DNA from: Pseudoblastomonas marina
GTDB taxonomy: Bacteria; Pseudomonadota; Alphaproteobacteria; Sphingomonadales; Sphingomonadaceae
Assembly: GCF_014641655.1 (NCBI RefSeq)
Contig: NZ_BMID01000001.1
Coordinates: forward strand, 1,292,427 to 1,356,426
Direction of reading: 5' to 3'
DNA length: 64,000 nucleotides
The notes beneath the pieces were generated by a model. That model saw only the letters and a list, made by a program, of their open reading frames with translations, made no database searches and was not told where the DNA came from. The position numbers and the translations under genes were made by a program. How positions within the stretch are numbered: position 1 is the stretch's first letter; each line of letters starts with the position of its first letter. Shown here piece after piece: positions 1 to 9,385 of this stretch.

Positions 1-31
1 ACGCATCGTGGCCGAGCAGTTCGTCACCTGA
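1..31 (+). CDS. possible 3' end of a gene cut by the window edge
   Basis: In frame 2 the first bases read RIVAEQFVT followed by TGA at 29-31, which looks like a natural protein C-terminus. Another frame also stops at 34-36, so the frame choice is a guess. Too little is present to name a product. Confidence 0.3.
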   Translation, partial: RIVAEQFVT

Positions 32-77
32 ATTAACGGTCGCGGAAATTTCCGTGGCGGTTTGGCGAAAAGCGGTC

Positions 78-106
78 TTGCAATCGGGAATCGCGCCGCA
101 TATAGG
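78..106 (+). promoter_or_regulatory. promoter of tRNA-Asn
   Basis: TTGCAA (78-83), a 17-base spacer and TATAGG (101-106) lie about 25 bases before the tRNA 5' end. The tRNA-Arg promoter at 22891-22919 has the same -35 hexamer and spacer length, which supports the call. Confidence 0.6.
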
Positions 107-131
107 CGCGCTTCCGCACGAGGGCGGGTAT

Positions 132-206
132 TCCCCGATAGCTCAGCGGTAGAGTAGGTGACTGTTAATCACTTGGTCGTTGGTTCGAATCCAACTCGGG
201 GAGCCA
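132..206 (+). tRNA. tRNA-Asn (anticodon GTT)
   Basis: The cloverleaf can be folded by eye. The acceptor arm is TCCCCGA with TCGGGGA at 196-202, the anticodon arm is GGTGA-CTGTTAA-TCACT, and the T-loop is TTCGAAT. A discriminator G is followed by an encoded CCA at 204-206. The loop gives anticodon GTT, asparagine. A strong hairpin terminator follows. Confidence 0.95.
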
Positions 207-230
207 TCCCCCTCTCGCGGAAATGAAAAA

Positions 231-265
231 GGCGCCCGAAGCTTCGAGCTTCGGGCGCCTTTTTC
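231..265. terminator. bidirectional intrinsic terminator between tRNA-Asn and secA
   Basis: A near-perfect hairpin (GGCGCCCGAAGCTTCG and its complement, 231-259) has an A-run on its left and a T-run on its right. It can therefore end transcripts from both the tRNA (plus strand) and secA (minus strand, stop at 267). Confidence 0.85.
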
Positions 266-266
266 G

Positions 267-2996
267 TTATCCCGCCTTGCCGTGGCAATGCTTGTATTTC
301 GCACCCGATCCGCACGGGCACGGCGCGTTGCGGTTGAGGTTCATGCCGGCATAGGGATCGTCCCCCTCGCCCTCGGCACCCTGCGGCTGCGCACCGAGCT
401 GGGCCATCATCGCGGCCGCGCCGGCGGTTTCGCCCGCGGCATCGTTGCGGCCCGTCAGCGGGTCGATATGCCCGGTCAGGAAATCGGGCAGGTCGGGCAG
501 GTCCTCGGTCGCCGGGGGCGGCACGCGGATATCGTTGGTGGCGAGGATTTTCGTCACGTCTTCGCGCAGATCGTCGAGCATGTTCTCGAACAGGCCGAAG
601 GCCTCGCGCTTGTATTCGTTGATCGGCTGTTTTTGCGCATGCGCGCGCAGGAAAACGACCGTGCGGAGCGCATCGAGCGTCGCGAGGTGTTCCTTCCAGT
701 GGTGATCGAGCCGCTGGAGGAGGACCGATTTCTCGACGGAGCGCCAGATCGAGGCATCGGTGGCCGCGATCTTCTTTTCCATCTTCTCGTCTACCGCCTT
801 GGCGAGACGCTCCTCGATATCAGACTGGTCGATACCATCCTCTTCGATCCAGCTCTCGATCGGGGCGGGAATGTTGAGGACCTCGTCGATCCGCTCCTTG
901 AGCCCTTCGAGGTCCCATTGTTCGGGGTAGGAACCCGGCGGGCAGTGATCGGTCACCATCGCGTTGATCGTGTCGTTCCGCATATCGAGCATGACGTCGT
1001 CGACGGTTTCGGAATCCATGATTTCGGCGCGCTGTTCGTAGATGACCTTGCGCTGGTCGTTCATCACGTCGTCGAACTGGACGACCTGCTTGCGCGCCTC
1101 GTAATTGCGCGCCTCGACCTTCTTCTGCGCGGTCTCGATCGCCTTGGAGAGCCATTTCGAGCCGATTGCCTCGCCGTCGGCGAGGTTCGAATTCATCATC
1201 TTGGCGAACAGCGTGTCCGGTCCGAAGATGCGCAGCAGATCGTCTTCGAGGCAGAGGTAGAAGCGCGACAGGCCGGGGTCGCCTTGGCGCCCCGAGCGGC
1301 CGCGCAGCTGGTTGTCGATGCGGCGTGATTCGTGGCGTTCGGTGCCGAGCACGAACAGGCCCCCGGCTTCCTTGACGCGTTGTTTCTCTTCCTCGACTTC
1401 GGCCTTGATCCGCTCGATCGCGGCGTCGCGTTCGGGGCCTTCTTCCATTTCGCCGAGCTCATCGTCGATGCGGAAATCGACATTGCCGCCGAGCTGGATG
1501 TCGGTGCCGCGGCCGGCCATGTTGGTGGCGATGGTGACCGCACCGATGCGTCCCGCCTGCGCGACGATATGCGCCTCGCTTTCATGGAAGCGGGCGTTGA
1601 GCACTGCGTGCTTCACGCCTTCCTCGTCGAGGAATTTGGACAGCAGCTCTGATTTTTCGATCGATACGGTGCCGACAAGCACCGGCTGGCCCTGCGCGCT
1701 CTTCTCTGCGATCGCCTTTGCGATCGCTTTGAACTTGTCGAGCGTGTTCTTGTAGAACTCGTCTTCCTCGTCGATCCGCTGGACCGGGACGTTGGTCGGG
1801 ATCTCGACCACGTTCATCTTGTAGATGTCCCAGAATTCGGCCGCTTCGGTCGCGGCGGTGCCGGTCATGCCCGAAAGCTTGGGATACATGCGGAAATAGT
1901 TCTGGAAGGTGATCGAGGCGAGCGTCTGGTTCTCGGGCTCGATCTTCACCCCTTCCTTGGCCTCGACCGCCTGGTGGAGGCCGTTCGACCAGCGGCGGCC
2001 ATCCATCATGCGACCGGTGAATTCGTCGATGATGACGACCTTGTCGTCCTTCACGATGTAATCGGTGTCGCGCTTGAACATGACGTTGGCCTTCAACGCC
2101 TGGTCGAGGTGGTGGACCACCTGCGTGTTCTCGATATCGTAGAGGTTGTCGCCTTCGAGCAGGCCTTCCTTCTCGAGCTCGCGCTCGGCCCATTCGATGC
2201 CGTCTTCGGTCAGCTGGACATTCTTGGTCTTCTCGTCGGCTTCGTAGAGGTCCTCTTCGATCCGCTTCACCACCGCATCGACCGCGATGTAGAGATCGGA
2301 CTTGTCCTCGGTCGGGCCCGAGATGATCAGCGGGGTACGTGCCTCGTCGATCAGGATCGAGTCGACTTCGTCGATGATCGCGAAGTTGAAGGGGCGCTGG
2401 ACCATCTGGCTGCGCTCGTGCTTCATGTTGTCGCGCAGGTAATCGAAGCCGAGCTCGTTGTTCGTCGCGTAGGTGATATCCGCCGCGTAAGCCTCGCGCC
2501 GGGCGGGCTCGGGCAGGTTGGGCACGATCACGCCGACGCTCAGGCCGAGCCAGCGATAGACCTGGCCCATCCATTCGGCGTCGCGGCGGGCGAGGTAGTC
2601 GTTGACGGTGACGACGTGCACACCCTTGCCCTCGAGCGCATTGAGGTAACAGGCCAGCGTGGCGACCAGCGTCTTGCCCTCGCCGGTGCGCATTTCGGCG
2701 ATTTCGCCGCGATGGAGCACCACGCCGCCGACCATCTGCACATCGAAATGGCGCATGCCGAGCACGCGCTTCGAGGCTTCGCGCACGGTGGCGAAGGCTT
2801 CGGGCATGATGTCGTCCAGCGTCTTGCCCTCTTCGAGCTGGCGGCGGAACTTCTCGGTCTGGCCCTGCAATTCCTCGTCGGTCAGTGCGACGATCTGGTC
2901 TTCATAGGCGTTGATGGTGGCGACGATCTTCTGGATCGAGGCGACGTAACGGTCGTTGGACGAGCCGAAGAGAGTCTTGGCGAGATTGCCGAACAT
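267..2996 (-). CDS. secA: preprotein translocase ATPase SecA
   Basis: SecA is the ATP-driven motor that pushes unfolded precursors through the SecYEG channel. The 909-aa product has a Walker A motif (MRTGEGKT, about residues 102-109), a [11 protein letters not shown] motif B near 210, the DEAD-like helicase core with TNMAGRGTD, and the C-terminal zinc-binding SEC-C tail ([13 protein letters not shown]) that contacts SecB and lipids. I chose the ATG at 2996 (MFGNLAK, the usual SecA N-terminus) over a TTG three codons upstream. The signal peptidase gene lepB, a later step in the same export route, lies near 49.4 kb. Family assignment is certain; only the start is debatable. Confidence 0.98.
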   Translation of the reverse strand: MFGNLAKTLFGSSNDRYVASIQKIVATINAYEDQIVALTDEELQGQTEKFRRQLEEGKTLDDIMPEAFATVREASKRVLGMRHFDVQMVGGVVLHRGEIAEMRTGEGKTLVATLACYLNALEGKGVHVVTVNDYLARRDAEWMGQVYRWLGLSVGVIVPNLPEPARREAYAADITYATNNELGFDYLRDNMKHERSQMVQRPFNFAIIDEVDSILIDEARTPLIISGPTEDKSDLYIAVDAVVKRIEEDLYEADEKTKNVQLTEDGIEWAERELEKEGLLEGDNLYDIENTQVVHHLDQALKANVMFKRDTDYIVKDDKVVIIDEFTGRMMDGRRWSNGLHQAVEAKEGVKIEPENQTLASITFQNYFRMYPKLSGMTGTAATEAAEFWDIYKMNVVEIPTNVPVQRIDEEDEFYKNTLDKFKAIAKAIAEKSAQGQPVLVGTVSIEKSELLSKFLDEEGVKHAVLNARFHESEAHIVAQAGRIGAVTIATNMAGRGTDIQLGGNVDFRIDDELGEMEEGPERDAAIERIKAEVEEEKQRVKEAGGLFVLGTERHESRRIDNQLRGRSGRQGDPGLSRFYLCLEDDLLRIFGPDTLFAKMMNSNLADGEAIGSKWLSKAIETAQKKVEARNYEARKQVVQFDDVMNDQRKVIYEQRAEIMDSETVDDVMLDMRNDTINAMVTDHCPPGSYPEQWDLEGLKERIDEVLNIPAPIESWIEEDGIDQSDIEERLAKAVDEKMEKKIAATDASIWRSVEKSVLLQRLDHHWKEHLATLDALRTVVFLRAHAQKQPINEYKREAFGLFENMLDDLREDVTKILATNDIRVPPPATEDLPDLPDFLTGHIDPLTGRNDAAGETAGAAAMMAQLGAQPQGAEGEGDDPYAGMNLNRNAPCPCGSGAKYKHCHGKAG

Positions 2997-3088
2997 GGGC
3001 GTCAAACTTTCGTATCAATGTAAGGGGATGCGCCCGCGGCAAGAGGCCCGGGCGCGCAGCAGCTAGATCGGAAATGTTCCGGGGTGCG

Positions 3089-3361
3089 CTATTCGAGCGC
3101 GAGGTCGGCGCTGATATAGATCGGCGGAATGTAGATCGTGCGCCGCTTTTCGCGCGGGCACGCCTTGTCTTCGGCCTTCCTGCCATCCCTCGCCTTTTCG
3201 CGGCATTCGCAGGTCCGTTCGTCGGACTTGCACTCGGCCGGGTCGCCGGTGGCGGCCTCGACCTGCGAAACCAGCGAGCGGACATTCTCTGCCTGCGCAG
3301 GCGCCGCAACGGCGGCAAGGCCGGTCAGGAGCGCAAGGCAGGTAAGAAGACGGCGTAGCAT
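3089..3361 (-). CDS. small exported protein, function unknown
   Basis: This 90-aa protein starts with MLRRLL and a hydrophobic stretch ending in APAQA, a typical Sec signal peptide with a signal peptidase I site near residue 24. The mature part is charged, has four cysteines including CECR, and ends in a short hydrophobic segment (IYIPPIYISADLALE). The reading frame is open 27 codons further upstream, but the signal peptide fixes the start at 3361. It is divergent from argJ with about 96 bases between the two starts. I do not recognise the family. Confidence 0.65.
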   Translation of the reverse strand: MLRRLLTCLALLTGLAAVAAPAQAENVRSLVSQVEAATGDPAECKSDERTCECREKARDGRKAEDKACPREKRRTIYIPPIYISADLALE

Positions 3362-3457
3362 CGTGCAATGAGATGTAGTGGCTTTGTTCACGGACGTAAA
3401 CCGCCAAGGGACAATTGCTTGCGGGCGGGAGGGCGAGGTCATATTCGCGTGCCTGAC

Positions 3458-4684
3458 ATGGACCTCGATCGCTCACCGCTCGCCCGCCCCTTTCCCGACC
3501 TGCCGCCGATCGACGGGGCGACGCCGCGCGTGGCGCGGGCGCGCTACAAGGAATGGGATCGCTGCGACCTGACGCTGGTCGAGTTCGCCGAGGGCACCGC
3601 GGTCGCCGGCCTGTTCACGAAAAGCGCCTGCGCCTCGCCCGAGGTCGAAGCCGGCCGCGCGCAAATCGGAGGCGGTCGGGCGCGCGCGCTCGTGGTCAAT
3701 GCCGGGAACTCGAACGCCTTCACTGGCGCAGCGGGGCGCGAGGCGGTCGAACAGATCCAGGCGCAAGTGGCCGAGGGACTCGGCTGCGAAGCGCACGAAG
3801 TCTTCGTTTCCTCGACCGGCGTGATCGGCGTGCCACTCCCCAAGGACAAGGCGCGCGCCGGCGTCGATGCTGCCCTCGCCGCCGAGCCATGTGACTGGTT
3901 GGAGGTCGCGCGCGCGATCGGCACCACCGACACATTCGAAAAGGGCGCGCACGCCAGCGCCTTCATCGACGACACGGAGGTGAGGCTGATCGGCGTGATC
4001 AAGGGCAGTGGCATGATCGCGCCCGACATGGCGACGATGCTTGGCTATGTCGTGACCGATGCGGCGATCGAGCCTGCACTGCTCCAGGAATTGCTGTCCG
4101 AAGCCAACGGGCCGAGCTTCGGTAGTATCACCGTCGATAGCGACACGTCGACCAGCGACACCGTGCTCGCCTTCGGCACCGGCACGGCGGGCAATGCCCC
4201 GCTCGTCGACCACGACAGCCCAGGTGCCGACGCCTTCGCCAGTGCGCTCGCCGATCTCTGCGACCAATTGGCCAAGCTCGTGGTGCGGGACGGCGAAGGC
4301 GCGACCAAGTTCATCGAGATCCGGGTCTCGGGCGCGCAATCGGACGACAGCGCGCATCGCGTTGCGATGAGCATCGCCAATTCGCCACTGGTGAAGACCG
4401 CAATCGCGGGGCAGGACGCCAATTGGGGTCGCGTGGTGATGGCGGTCGGCAAGGCGGGCGAACCGGCCGACCGCGACCGTCTCTCGATCCGCTTCGGCGG
4501 GGTCGAAGTCGCGCGCGAGGGCCGTGCGGTCGAAGATTTCGACGAAGCGCCGGTCGCCCAGCATCTCAAGGGTGAGGAGATCGTCGTCGAAGCCGACCTG
4601 GGCATCGGGTCCGGCCGCGCCCGGGTCTACACCTGCGATCTCACCCACGGCTATATCTCGATCAACGCGGATTATCGTTCGTGA
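3458..4684 (+). CDS. argJ: bifunctional ornithine acetyltransferase / N-acetylglutamate synthase ArgJ
   Basis: ArgJ moves the acetyl group from N-acetylornithine to glutamate, recycling it in arginine synthesis; some members also use acetyl-CoA. The 408-aa precursor carries the self-cleavage site DMATMLGY, with Thr193 as the nucleophile that becomes the new N-terminus of the beta chain. The C-terminal VYTCDLTHGYISINADYRS block is typical of the family. ATG at 3458 (MDLDRSPLARPFP) fits other ArgJ proteins; an in-frame GTG lies three codons upstream. It overlaps the next gene by GTGA, so the two are translationally coupled. Whether it is mono- or bifunctional cannot be read from sequence alone. 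Confidence 0.95.
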   Translation: MDLDRSPLARPFPDLPPIDGATPRVARARYKEWDRCDLTLVEFAEGTAVAGLFTKSACASPEVEAGRAQIGGGRARALVVNAGNSNAFTGAAGREAVEQIQAQVAEGLGCEAHEVFVSSTGVIGVPLPKDKARAGVDAALAAEPCDWLEVARAIGTTDTFEKGAHASAFIDDTEVRLIGVIKGSGMIAPDMATMLGYVVTDAAIEPALLQELLSEANGPSFGSITVDSDTSTSDTVLAFGTGTAGNAPLVDHDSPGADAFASALADLCDQLAKLVVRDGEGATKFIEIRVSGAQSDDSAHRVAMSIANSPLVKTAIAGQDANWGRVVMAVGKAGEPADRDRLSIRFGGVEVAREGRAVEDFDEAPVAQHLKGEEIVVEADLGIGSGRARVYTCDLTHGYISINADYRS

Positions 4685-5487
4685 GCGATCGCCTGACCGA
4701 GCAGGTTCGCGCGGTGATGGAAGATGCCTCGCGGCGCGCGATCGTGCCGCGCTACCGGTCGCTGTCCGCGGGCGAGATCGAAAACAAGGCCACCGACGAT
4801 GTCGTGACCGTCGCCGACCATGAGAGCGAGGCGATTCTCACCGAAGGTCTGGCAAAGATCCTGCCCGAGGCAAACGTGGTCGGTGAGGAAGCCGCCGAGG
4901 ACGATCCGGCGATCATGGACCGGCTCGGCCTAGGGCTGTGCTGGATCGTCGATCCGCTCGACGGGACCAACAATTTCGCGGCCGGGAAGCCGCCCTTTGG
5001 CGTGCTGGTCGCGCTGGCCGATGGCGGGGAGACCATCGCCGGCTGGATCTACGATTGCCAATCGGACCGGTTCTGCCACGCAGGCCGAGGCAAAGGCGCC
5101 TTTGTCGATGGAGACCGTGTAACGGCGAGGACCAGCGAGCAATCCCCGCCGGTCGCCGCGATTTCGACGATCTTCCTCGATGCGGCCGAGCGCGAGGCAG
5201 TGCGCGAGCATATCGCGCCGCATTACCGGCTGGTCGAGATCCCGCGCTGCGCCGCCGAACAGTATCCGCGGCTCGCACTGGGCGAGAACGACGTGTCGCT
5301 GTTCAACCGGACGCTGCCGTGGGATCACGCTGCGGGCGCGTTGTGGCTCGAAGAGGCAGGCGGAAAGGTCGCGCGGCTCGACGGCAGCGAATATCGCCCC
5401 GACGACTGGCAGCGCGCCGGTCTGATCGGCGCGGCTTCGCACGAATTGTGGAATGAACTGGCGGAGCGGGTCGCCGCGATGGGCTGA
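4681..5487 (+). CDS. inositol monophosphatase family protein (possibly histidinol-phosphatase HisN)
   Basis: The 268-aa product has all three metal-binding signatures of Li+-sensitive phosphatases: GEEAAED (about residue 62), WIVDPLDGTNNF (about 88-99) and WDHAAGALWLEEAGG (about 220). The family hydrolyses small phosphomonoesters with Mg2+. Members next to amino-acid genes are often HisN-type histidinol phosphatases, and the GTGA overlap with argJ suggests an amino-acid role, but SuhB- or CysQ-like activity is equally possible. The GTG start is set by the overlap. Confidence 0.85.
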   Translation: MSDRLTEQVRAVMEDASRRAIVPRYRSLSAGEIENKATDDVVTVADHESEAILTEGLAKILPEANVVGEEAAEDDPAIMDRLGLGLCWIVDPLDGTNNFAAGKPPFGVLVALADGGETIAGWIYDCQSDRFCHAGRGKGAFVDGDRVTARTSEQSPPVAAISTIFLDAAEREAVREHIAPHYRLVEIPRCAAEQYPRLALGENDVSLFNRTLPWDHAAGALWLEEAGGKVARLDGSEYRPDDWQRAGLIGAASHELWNELAERVAAMG

Positions 5488-5507
5488 GCCCGCTCAGCCG
5501 GAAACAA

Positions 5508-5828
5508 TCAGAGTTCGCTTTCGAGCCAGCTCTGGAGCTGCGACTTGGGCGCCGCGCCGAGCTTCTGCGCGACCGGTTCGCCGTTCTTGAACAGTACCAT
5601 CAGCGGGATCGACTGGACGCCGAATTTCTGCGGCACCTCGGTGCTTTCCATGATGTCCATCTTGGCGATCGTCACCTTGTCGGCCAGCTCTTCGGAAATT
5701 TCCTCGAGCGCGGGGGCGATCATCTTGCAGGGGCCGCACCATTCGGCCCAGAAATCGACCAGCACGGGCTTGTCGCTCTCGAGGACCTTGGACTGGAAAT
5801 CGGCATCGGTGACGGCGGTGGTGGACAT
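5508..5828 (-). CDS. trxA: thioredoxin
   Basis: A 106-aa classical thioredoxin with the redox motif WCGPCK (Cys31 and Cys34) and the cis-Pro region SIPLMVLF. It reduces cytoplasmic disulfides, for example in ribonucleotide reductase. A clear Shine-Dalgarno AAGGAG precedes the ATG at 5828. It is the last gene of the divL-to-trxA run but has its own promoter-like sequence in the 68-base gap after addA, so it is probably also transcribed alone. Confidence 0.96.
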   Translation of the reverse strand: MSTTAVTDADFQSKVLESDKPVLVDFWAEWCGPCKMIAPALEEISEELADKVTIAKMDIMESTEVPQKFGVQSIPLMVLFKNGEPVAQKLGAAPKSQLQSWLESEL

Positions 5829-5853
5829 GGGAGCTCCTTATCAGTTGCAACGC

Positions 5854-5881
5854 TATCTAGGGCGTGGACGATGTTTCGCAA
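5854..5881 (-). promoter_or_regulatory. candidate trxA promoter
   Basis: On the minus strand TTGCGA (5876-5881), 16 bases and TAGATA (5854-5859) sit about 25 bases upstream of the trxA start codon, in the only sizeable gap of the addB-addA-trxA run. This is a visual match only. Confidence 0.4.
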
Positions 5882-5896
5882 CCACGCGCGCGGCGG

Positions 5897-8800
5897 TTAC
5901 CCCTCGCTACGATCCGACCGAGCCCGCGGTCCTTCGGATTCGAGCAACTCGGGCGGGAGCGCGAGCAGGCGCGGCGCGTGGGTGTAGAGGACCGCCGCCT
6001 CCACGCTCCGCCCCGGATAGATCGCGCGCAGGCTGGCGGCGTAGGCGGCCATCTGGCGCATGGTTGCGGGCGGCATTTCGGCGAGGTTTTCCGGCGGTCG
6101 CCTCGTCGTCTTGAAATCGACCACGAGAACGCGATCGTCCTCGATCAACAGCCGGTCGATAGTCCCCGCGATCACCGCTTCGCCCACGGTCGCCGCGATA
6201 GGAACCTCCGCCAGCGCGTGCGGACCGAAAAGCTTGGACCAATTCGGATCGTCTAGGACTTTCAAGCTACTGGAGACGATTTCTTGGTGTATTTCGAGAT
6301 CGAGGTCGGACGCCTGGGTCGCGAGCCAGGTCAGCGCCCGGTGCTCGCGTTCGGCCGGGTCGACATCGGGCAGGCGTTCGAGCAGGCGGTGGATCAGCGT
6401 CCCCCGACGCGCGGCCGGTCCGGCCTCGCCGGGCGGGAGCGGCGGGTCCGGGGCCTCTTCCTCGCCGAGCGAGGATGGCGCGAGCGGCCGCGGCGGTCGC
6501 GGCTCGGGTCCGACCGGGCGCGCGAGCCAGTCGGGTAGGGCGATTGATTCGCTGGCCGAGGCATGCGTGGCGGCATGCGGCTCTCCGGGTCCGCCGATCA
6601 CGTTGACCGGAATTCCTCGTCGCCCCTCGACCCACCCATCGGGGTCGAACAGCGGTTCGAGCCGTGCGTACCAACTGTCCTCGTGCGGCGCCTTTTCGCG
6701 CGCGCCGAGCGAGCCGGTGACGAACAGCGCTTCCTCGGCGCGGGTCATGCCAACATAGAGCAGCCGCCAGTGTTCGCGCAGCATTTCCGCATCGGCCTCG
6801 GCTTTTGCCTCGGCGAGAGGACCGGCCCGCTGGTCGGCGGGAATCGCGGGCATGGGCAGCTCGGGCGCATCCTCCCGACCCGGCCCGGTCTCGGCCAGCG
6901 CCAGTGCATTCCCGCGCGAGTTTTTCGGATTGTCGGCGGCATCGGCAAGGATCACGATCGGCGCCTGCAGGCCCTTCGAGCCGTGCACGGTCATCACGCG
7001 GACCTGTTCCCCCGCCTTGCCCGCCTCGCGCTTCAATTCCCCCTCGCCCGCGTCGAGCCAGTGGAGGAACCCGGTGAGGCTCGGCACCTGCGACACCGCA
7101 TAGGCGTGCGCGGCATTGAGCAATTCGTCGATCGGGTCGTTGGCCTCCCGTCCCAATCGCGCGACGAGACGCCGCCGTGCTTGCCACGGCCCGGTGAGGA
7201 GCCAGTGGAGGAGGCGTTGGGGCGGTTCGAAATCGGCGCGTTCGAGCAGGCCGCGCATGTGGTCGCGCAGTGCGAGCACGTCGGGATGCGAGGAGGCGCG
7301 CAAATGCTCCCACAACCGGACACTGCCCTCGCGATAGCCGTGTTGGAGCAATTGCTCCTGCGACCAGCCCACCAGCGGCGAAACCAGTAGCGCGGCGAGG
7401 TTTAGGTCGTCCAATGGCTGCGCGGCGAAGCGCAGCGCCGCGAGCAGGTCCTGCACCGCGAGCGGATCACCAAGCCGCAGTCGGTCGACCCCCGCCACCG
7501 GAACGCCCTCCTCGTGCAGCCGCGCGACGATCAGCCCGGCGAGGTCCTTGCGCCGGCGCACCAGCACCATGACGTCGCCCGGCCCGGCATTGCGCGATTC
7601 GCCCTTGTGGAGTGGGAAGCCCTTGTCGAGCATGTCCTTGACCTGCTGCGCGATCCGCGTGGCGAGCCGGCGGTCGGTCGGCTGGATCCAGTCGCCGCCT
7701 TCGGCATCGGGACCCTCGCTTGCACCTTCGCCCTCTTCGAAACCGACCGGGCGCCACAGGCCGATCGTGCCGGGGCGCTCCTCGCCCTCGTGCGGCTCGA
7801 CATCCTGCGGCCGCAGCCCGATCTGCTCGGGCCCGATCGCGGCGATCGCGCGATCGACGAATTCGAGGATCGGCCTGGCGGTGCGGAAGGAGCGTCCGAG
7901 CCCGAGTTCCTGCAGTCCGCGCGGCCCAGCGCTCTCGTTCGCGCGGGCATTGGCCTGCTGCCACGCATCGCGATAGCGCGCCATGCGTTCGCGGACGAGA
8001 TCCCGCGCCCTGCGGAAATTCTCCGGGCTGGTGCCCTGGAAGCCGAAGATCGCCTGCTTGTAGTCTCCGACGACGAACAGCGTGCGGGTTTCGAGCCCGT
8101 GCAAGCCCTCGCCGGTCCAGAATTCCTGCGCCAGCCCCTCGAGGATGATCTTCCACTGCGCGGCATTGGTGTCCTGCGCCTCGTCGACGAGGATGTGGTC
8201 GAACCGGCGGTCGAGCTTGAAGCGGATCCAGTCGGCGACGTCTGCGCGGGTGAGCAATTTCGCGGCGAGGCGGATCTGGTCGTCGAAATCGATCAGTCCT
8301 TCGCGCAGTTTCGCTTCTTCCCATGCCAGCGCATATTCGCGCCCAAGTTCGAGCGCCGGAGCGAGCCAGTCGGCAAGTTCAAGGAGCCGCAACGCGCCTT
8401 CGGCCCGTTCGAGCGCCTCGACCACGTCGTCGATTGCCGGGCCATAGGTGTCGTCGACCTTGAGAATGTTGGCGAGCCGTGCCGGTTTTCCCTCCTTGGT
8501 CAGTACCGTACCGCGGAAAGATTCGAGTGTTTCGAGCCGGGCGGCCGGCTCTGCCGCGAGCCACGCGGCGATGGCGTCCGCCCCGGCAAGTCCGGTCTTG
8601 CTGTTCCATTCGCGCAGGATCGTTTCGCAGTGACGCAGCTGCCCGACGGGAAAGCGGTCGTCGGCGCAAAGTGCGGCGAGGGTCGCGCGCGATGCATCGG
8701 ACGGTAGCCCGAGCAACGCGAGCAGCCGGGGGCGCAGCGGCGGGACGAAGCCCCGCGTTCCGTGCCAGGCATCGTGCGCCTTGGCGCAGCGCCGCAGGAA

Positions 8801-9385
8801 CCATTCCGCCCCGTCCGGCCCGAACCTCAGCGACAGCGCGGCGAGCGCGTCGAGCACCTTGCTATCGTTCCGTTTCTCGGCATCGAGCAGCATGTCGGCG
8901 AGCACTTCGCGCGCGAGCAGGTCCGCCTCGCGCTCTTCCATCGCGCGAAGTCCCGGCTGGAGCCCGGCCTCGTGCGGGAACGCCGACAGCAGCCAGGTCG
9001 AGAAGGCGTGGATCGTATCGATCCGCAGGCCCCCGCCGGGGCAGTCGAGCACCGCGGCGAAGCGCGTGCGCGCGCGGGCGATCGTTTCCCGTCCGACATC
9101 GGCGCCGATATCGGCCAGCTCCTTCGCCAATTTCGTCTCTTCGAGCCGGACCCAGCGTGCGAGCACGCCGTTGACGCGCTCGGCCATTTCGGCAGCGCCC
9201 GCCTTGGTGAAGGTCAGGCACAGGATTTCGGACGGCGAAACATCGGGTTCGAGCAACAGTCGCAGCACGCGTGCGGAGAGGACTTGCGTCTTCCCCGTGC
9301 CCGCCGATGCGCCGAGCCACACGGTGTCGCGCGGATCGACCGCTTCGGCCTGCGCATCGGCCAGCCTGAATATCTTCGCGCTCAC
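5897..9385 (-). CDS. addA: double-strand break repair helicase-nuclease subunit AddA
   Basis: AddA is the UvrD-like 3'-5' helicase and nuclease subunit of AddAB, the alphaproteobacterial counterpart of RecBCD, which resects double-strand ends and loads RecA. The 1162-aa protein has Walker A (GASAGTGKT, near residue 25), DEAQDTN (motif II), VMTVHGSKGLQ and YVGMTRAEE late helicase motifs, and a C-terminal PD-(D/E)XK nuclease domain (GTLIHRLLE, then GTIDRLLIE and VVDFKTT). The GTG start at 9385 overlaps the addB stop as GTGA; an upstream ATG at 9412 would lie inside addB and adds a non-family extension. Confidence 0.95.
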   Translation of the reverse strand: MSAKIFRLADAQAEAVDPRDTVWLGASAGTGKTQVLSARVLRLLLEPDVSPSEILCLTFTKAGAAEMAERVNGVLARWVRLEETKLAKELADIGADVGRETIARARTRFAAVLDCPGGGLRIDTIHAFSTWLLSAFPHEAGLQPGLRAMEEREADLLAREVLADMLLDAEKRNDSKVLDALAALSLRFGPDGAEWFLRRCAKAHDAWHGTRGFVPPLRPRLLALLGLPSDASRATLAALCADDRFPVGQLRHCETILREWNSKTGLAGADAIAAWLAAEPAARLETLESFRGTVLTKEGKPARLANILKVDDTYGPAIDDVVEALERAEGALRLLELADWLAPALELGREYALAWEEAKLREGLIDFDDQIRLAAKLLTRADVADWIRFKLDRRFDHILVDEAQDTNAAQWKIILEGLAQEFWTGEGLHGLETRTLFVVGDYKQAIFGFQGTSPENFRRARDLVRERMARYRDAWQQANARANESAGPRGLQELGLGRSFRTARPILEFVDRAIAAIGPEQIGLRPQDVEPHEGEERPGTIGLWRPVGFEEGEGASEGPDAEGGDWIQPTDRRLATRIAQQVKDMLDKGFPLHKGESRNAGPGDVMVLVRRRKDLAGLIVARLHEEGVPVAGVDRLRLGDPLAVQDLLAALRFAAQPLDDLNLAALLVSPLVGWSQEQLLQHGYREGSVRLWEHLRASSHPDVLALRDHMRGLLERADFEPPQRLLHWLLTGPWQARRRLVARLGREANDPIDELLNAAHAYAVSQVPSLTGFLHWLDAGEGELKREAGKAGEQVRVMTVHGSKGLQAPIVILADAADNPKNSRGNALALAETGPGREDAPELPMPAIPADQRAGPLAEAKAEADAEMLREHWRLLYVGMTRAEEALFVTGSLGAREKAPHEDSWYARLEPLFDPDGWVEGRRGIPVNVIGGPGEPHAATHASASESIALPDWLARPVGPEPRPPRPLAPSSLGEEEAPDPPLPPGEAGPAARRGTLIHRLLERLPDVDPAEREHRALTWLATQASDLDLEIHQEIVSSSLKVLDDPNWSKLFGPHALAEVPIAATVGEAVIAGTIDRLLIEDDRVLVVDFKTTRRPPENLAEMPPATMRQMAAYAASLRAIYPGRSVEAAVLYTHAPRLLALPPELLESEGPRARSDRSEG

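Noticed and set aside
43-54. 12-bp palindrome CGGAAATTTCCG near the window start
   Set aside because: Short, not placed at a recognisable promoter position, and no second copy was seen.
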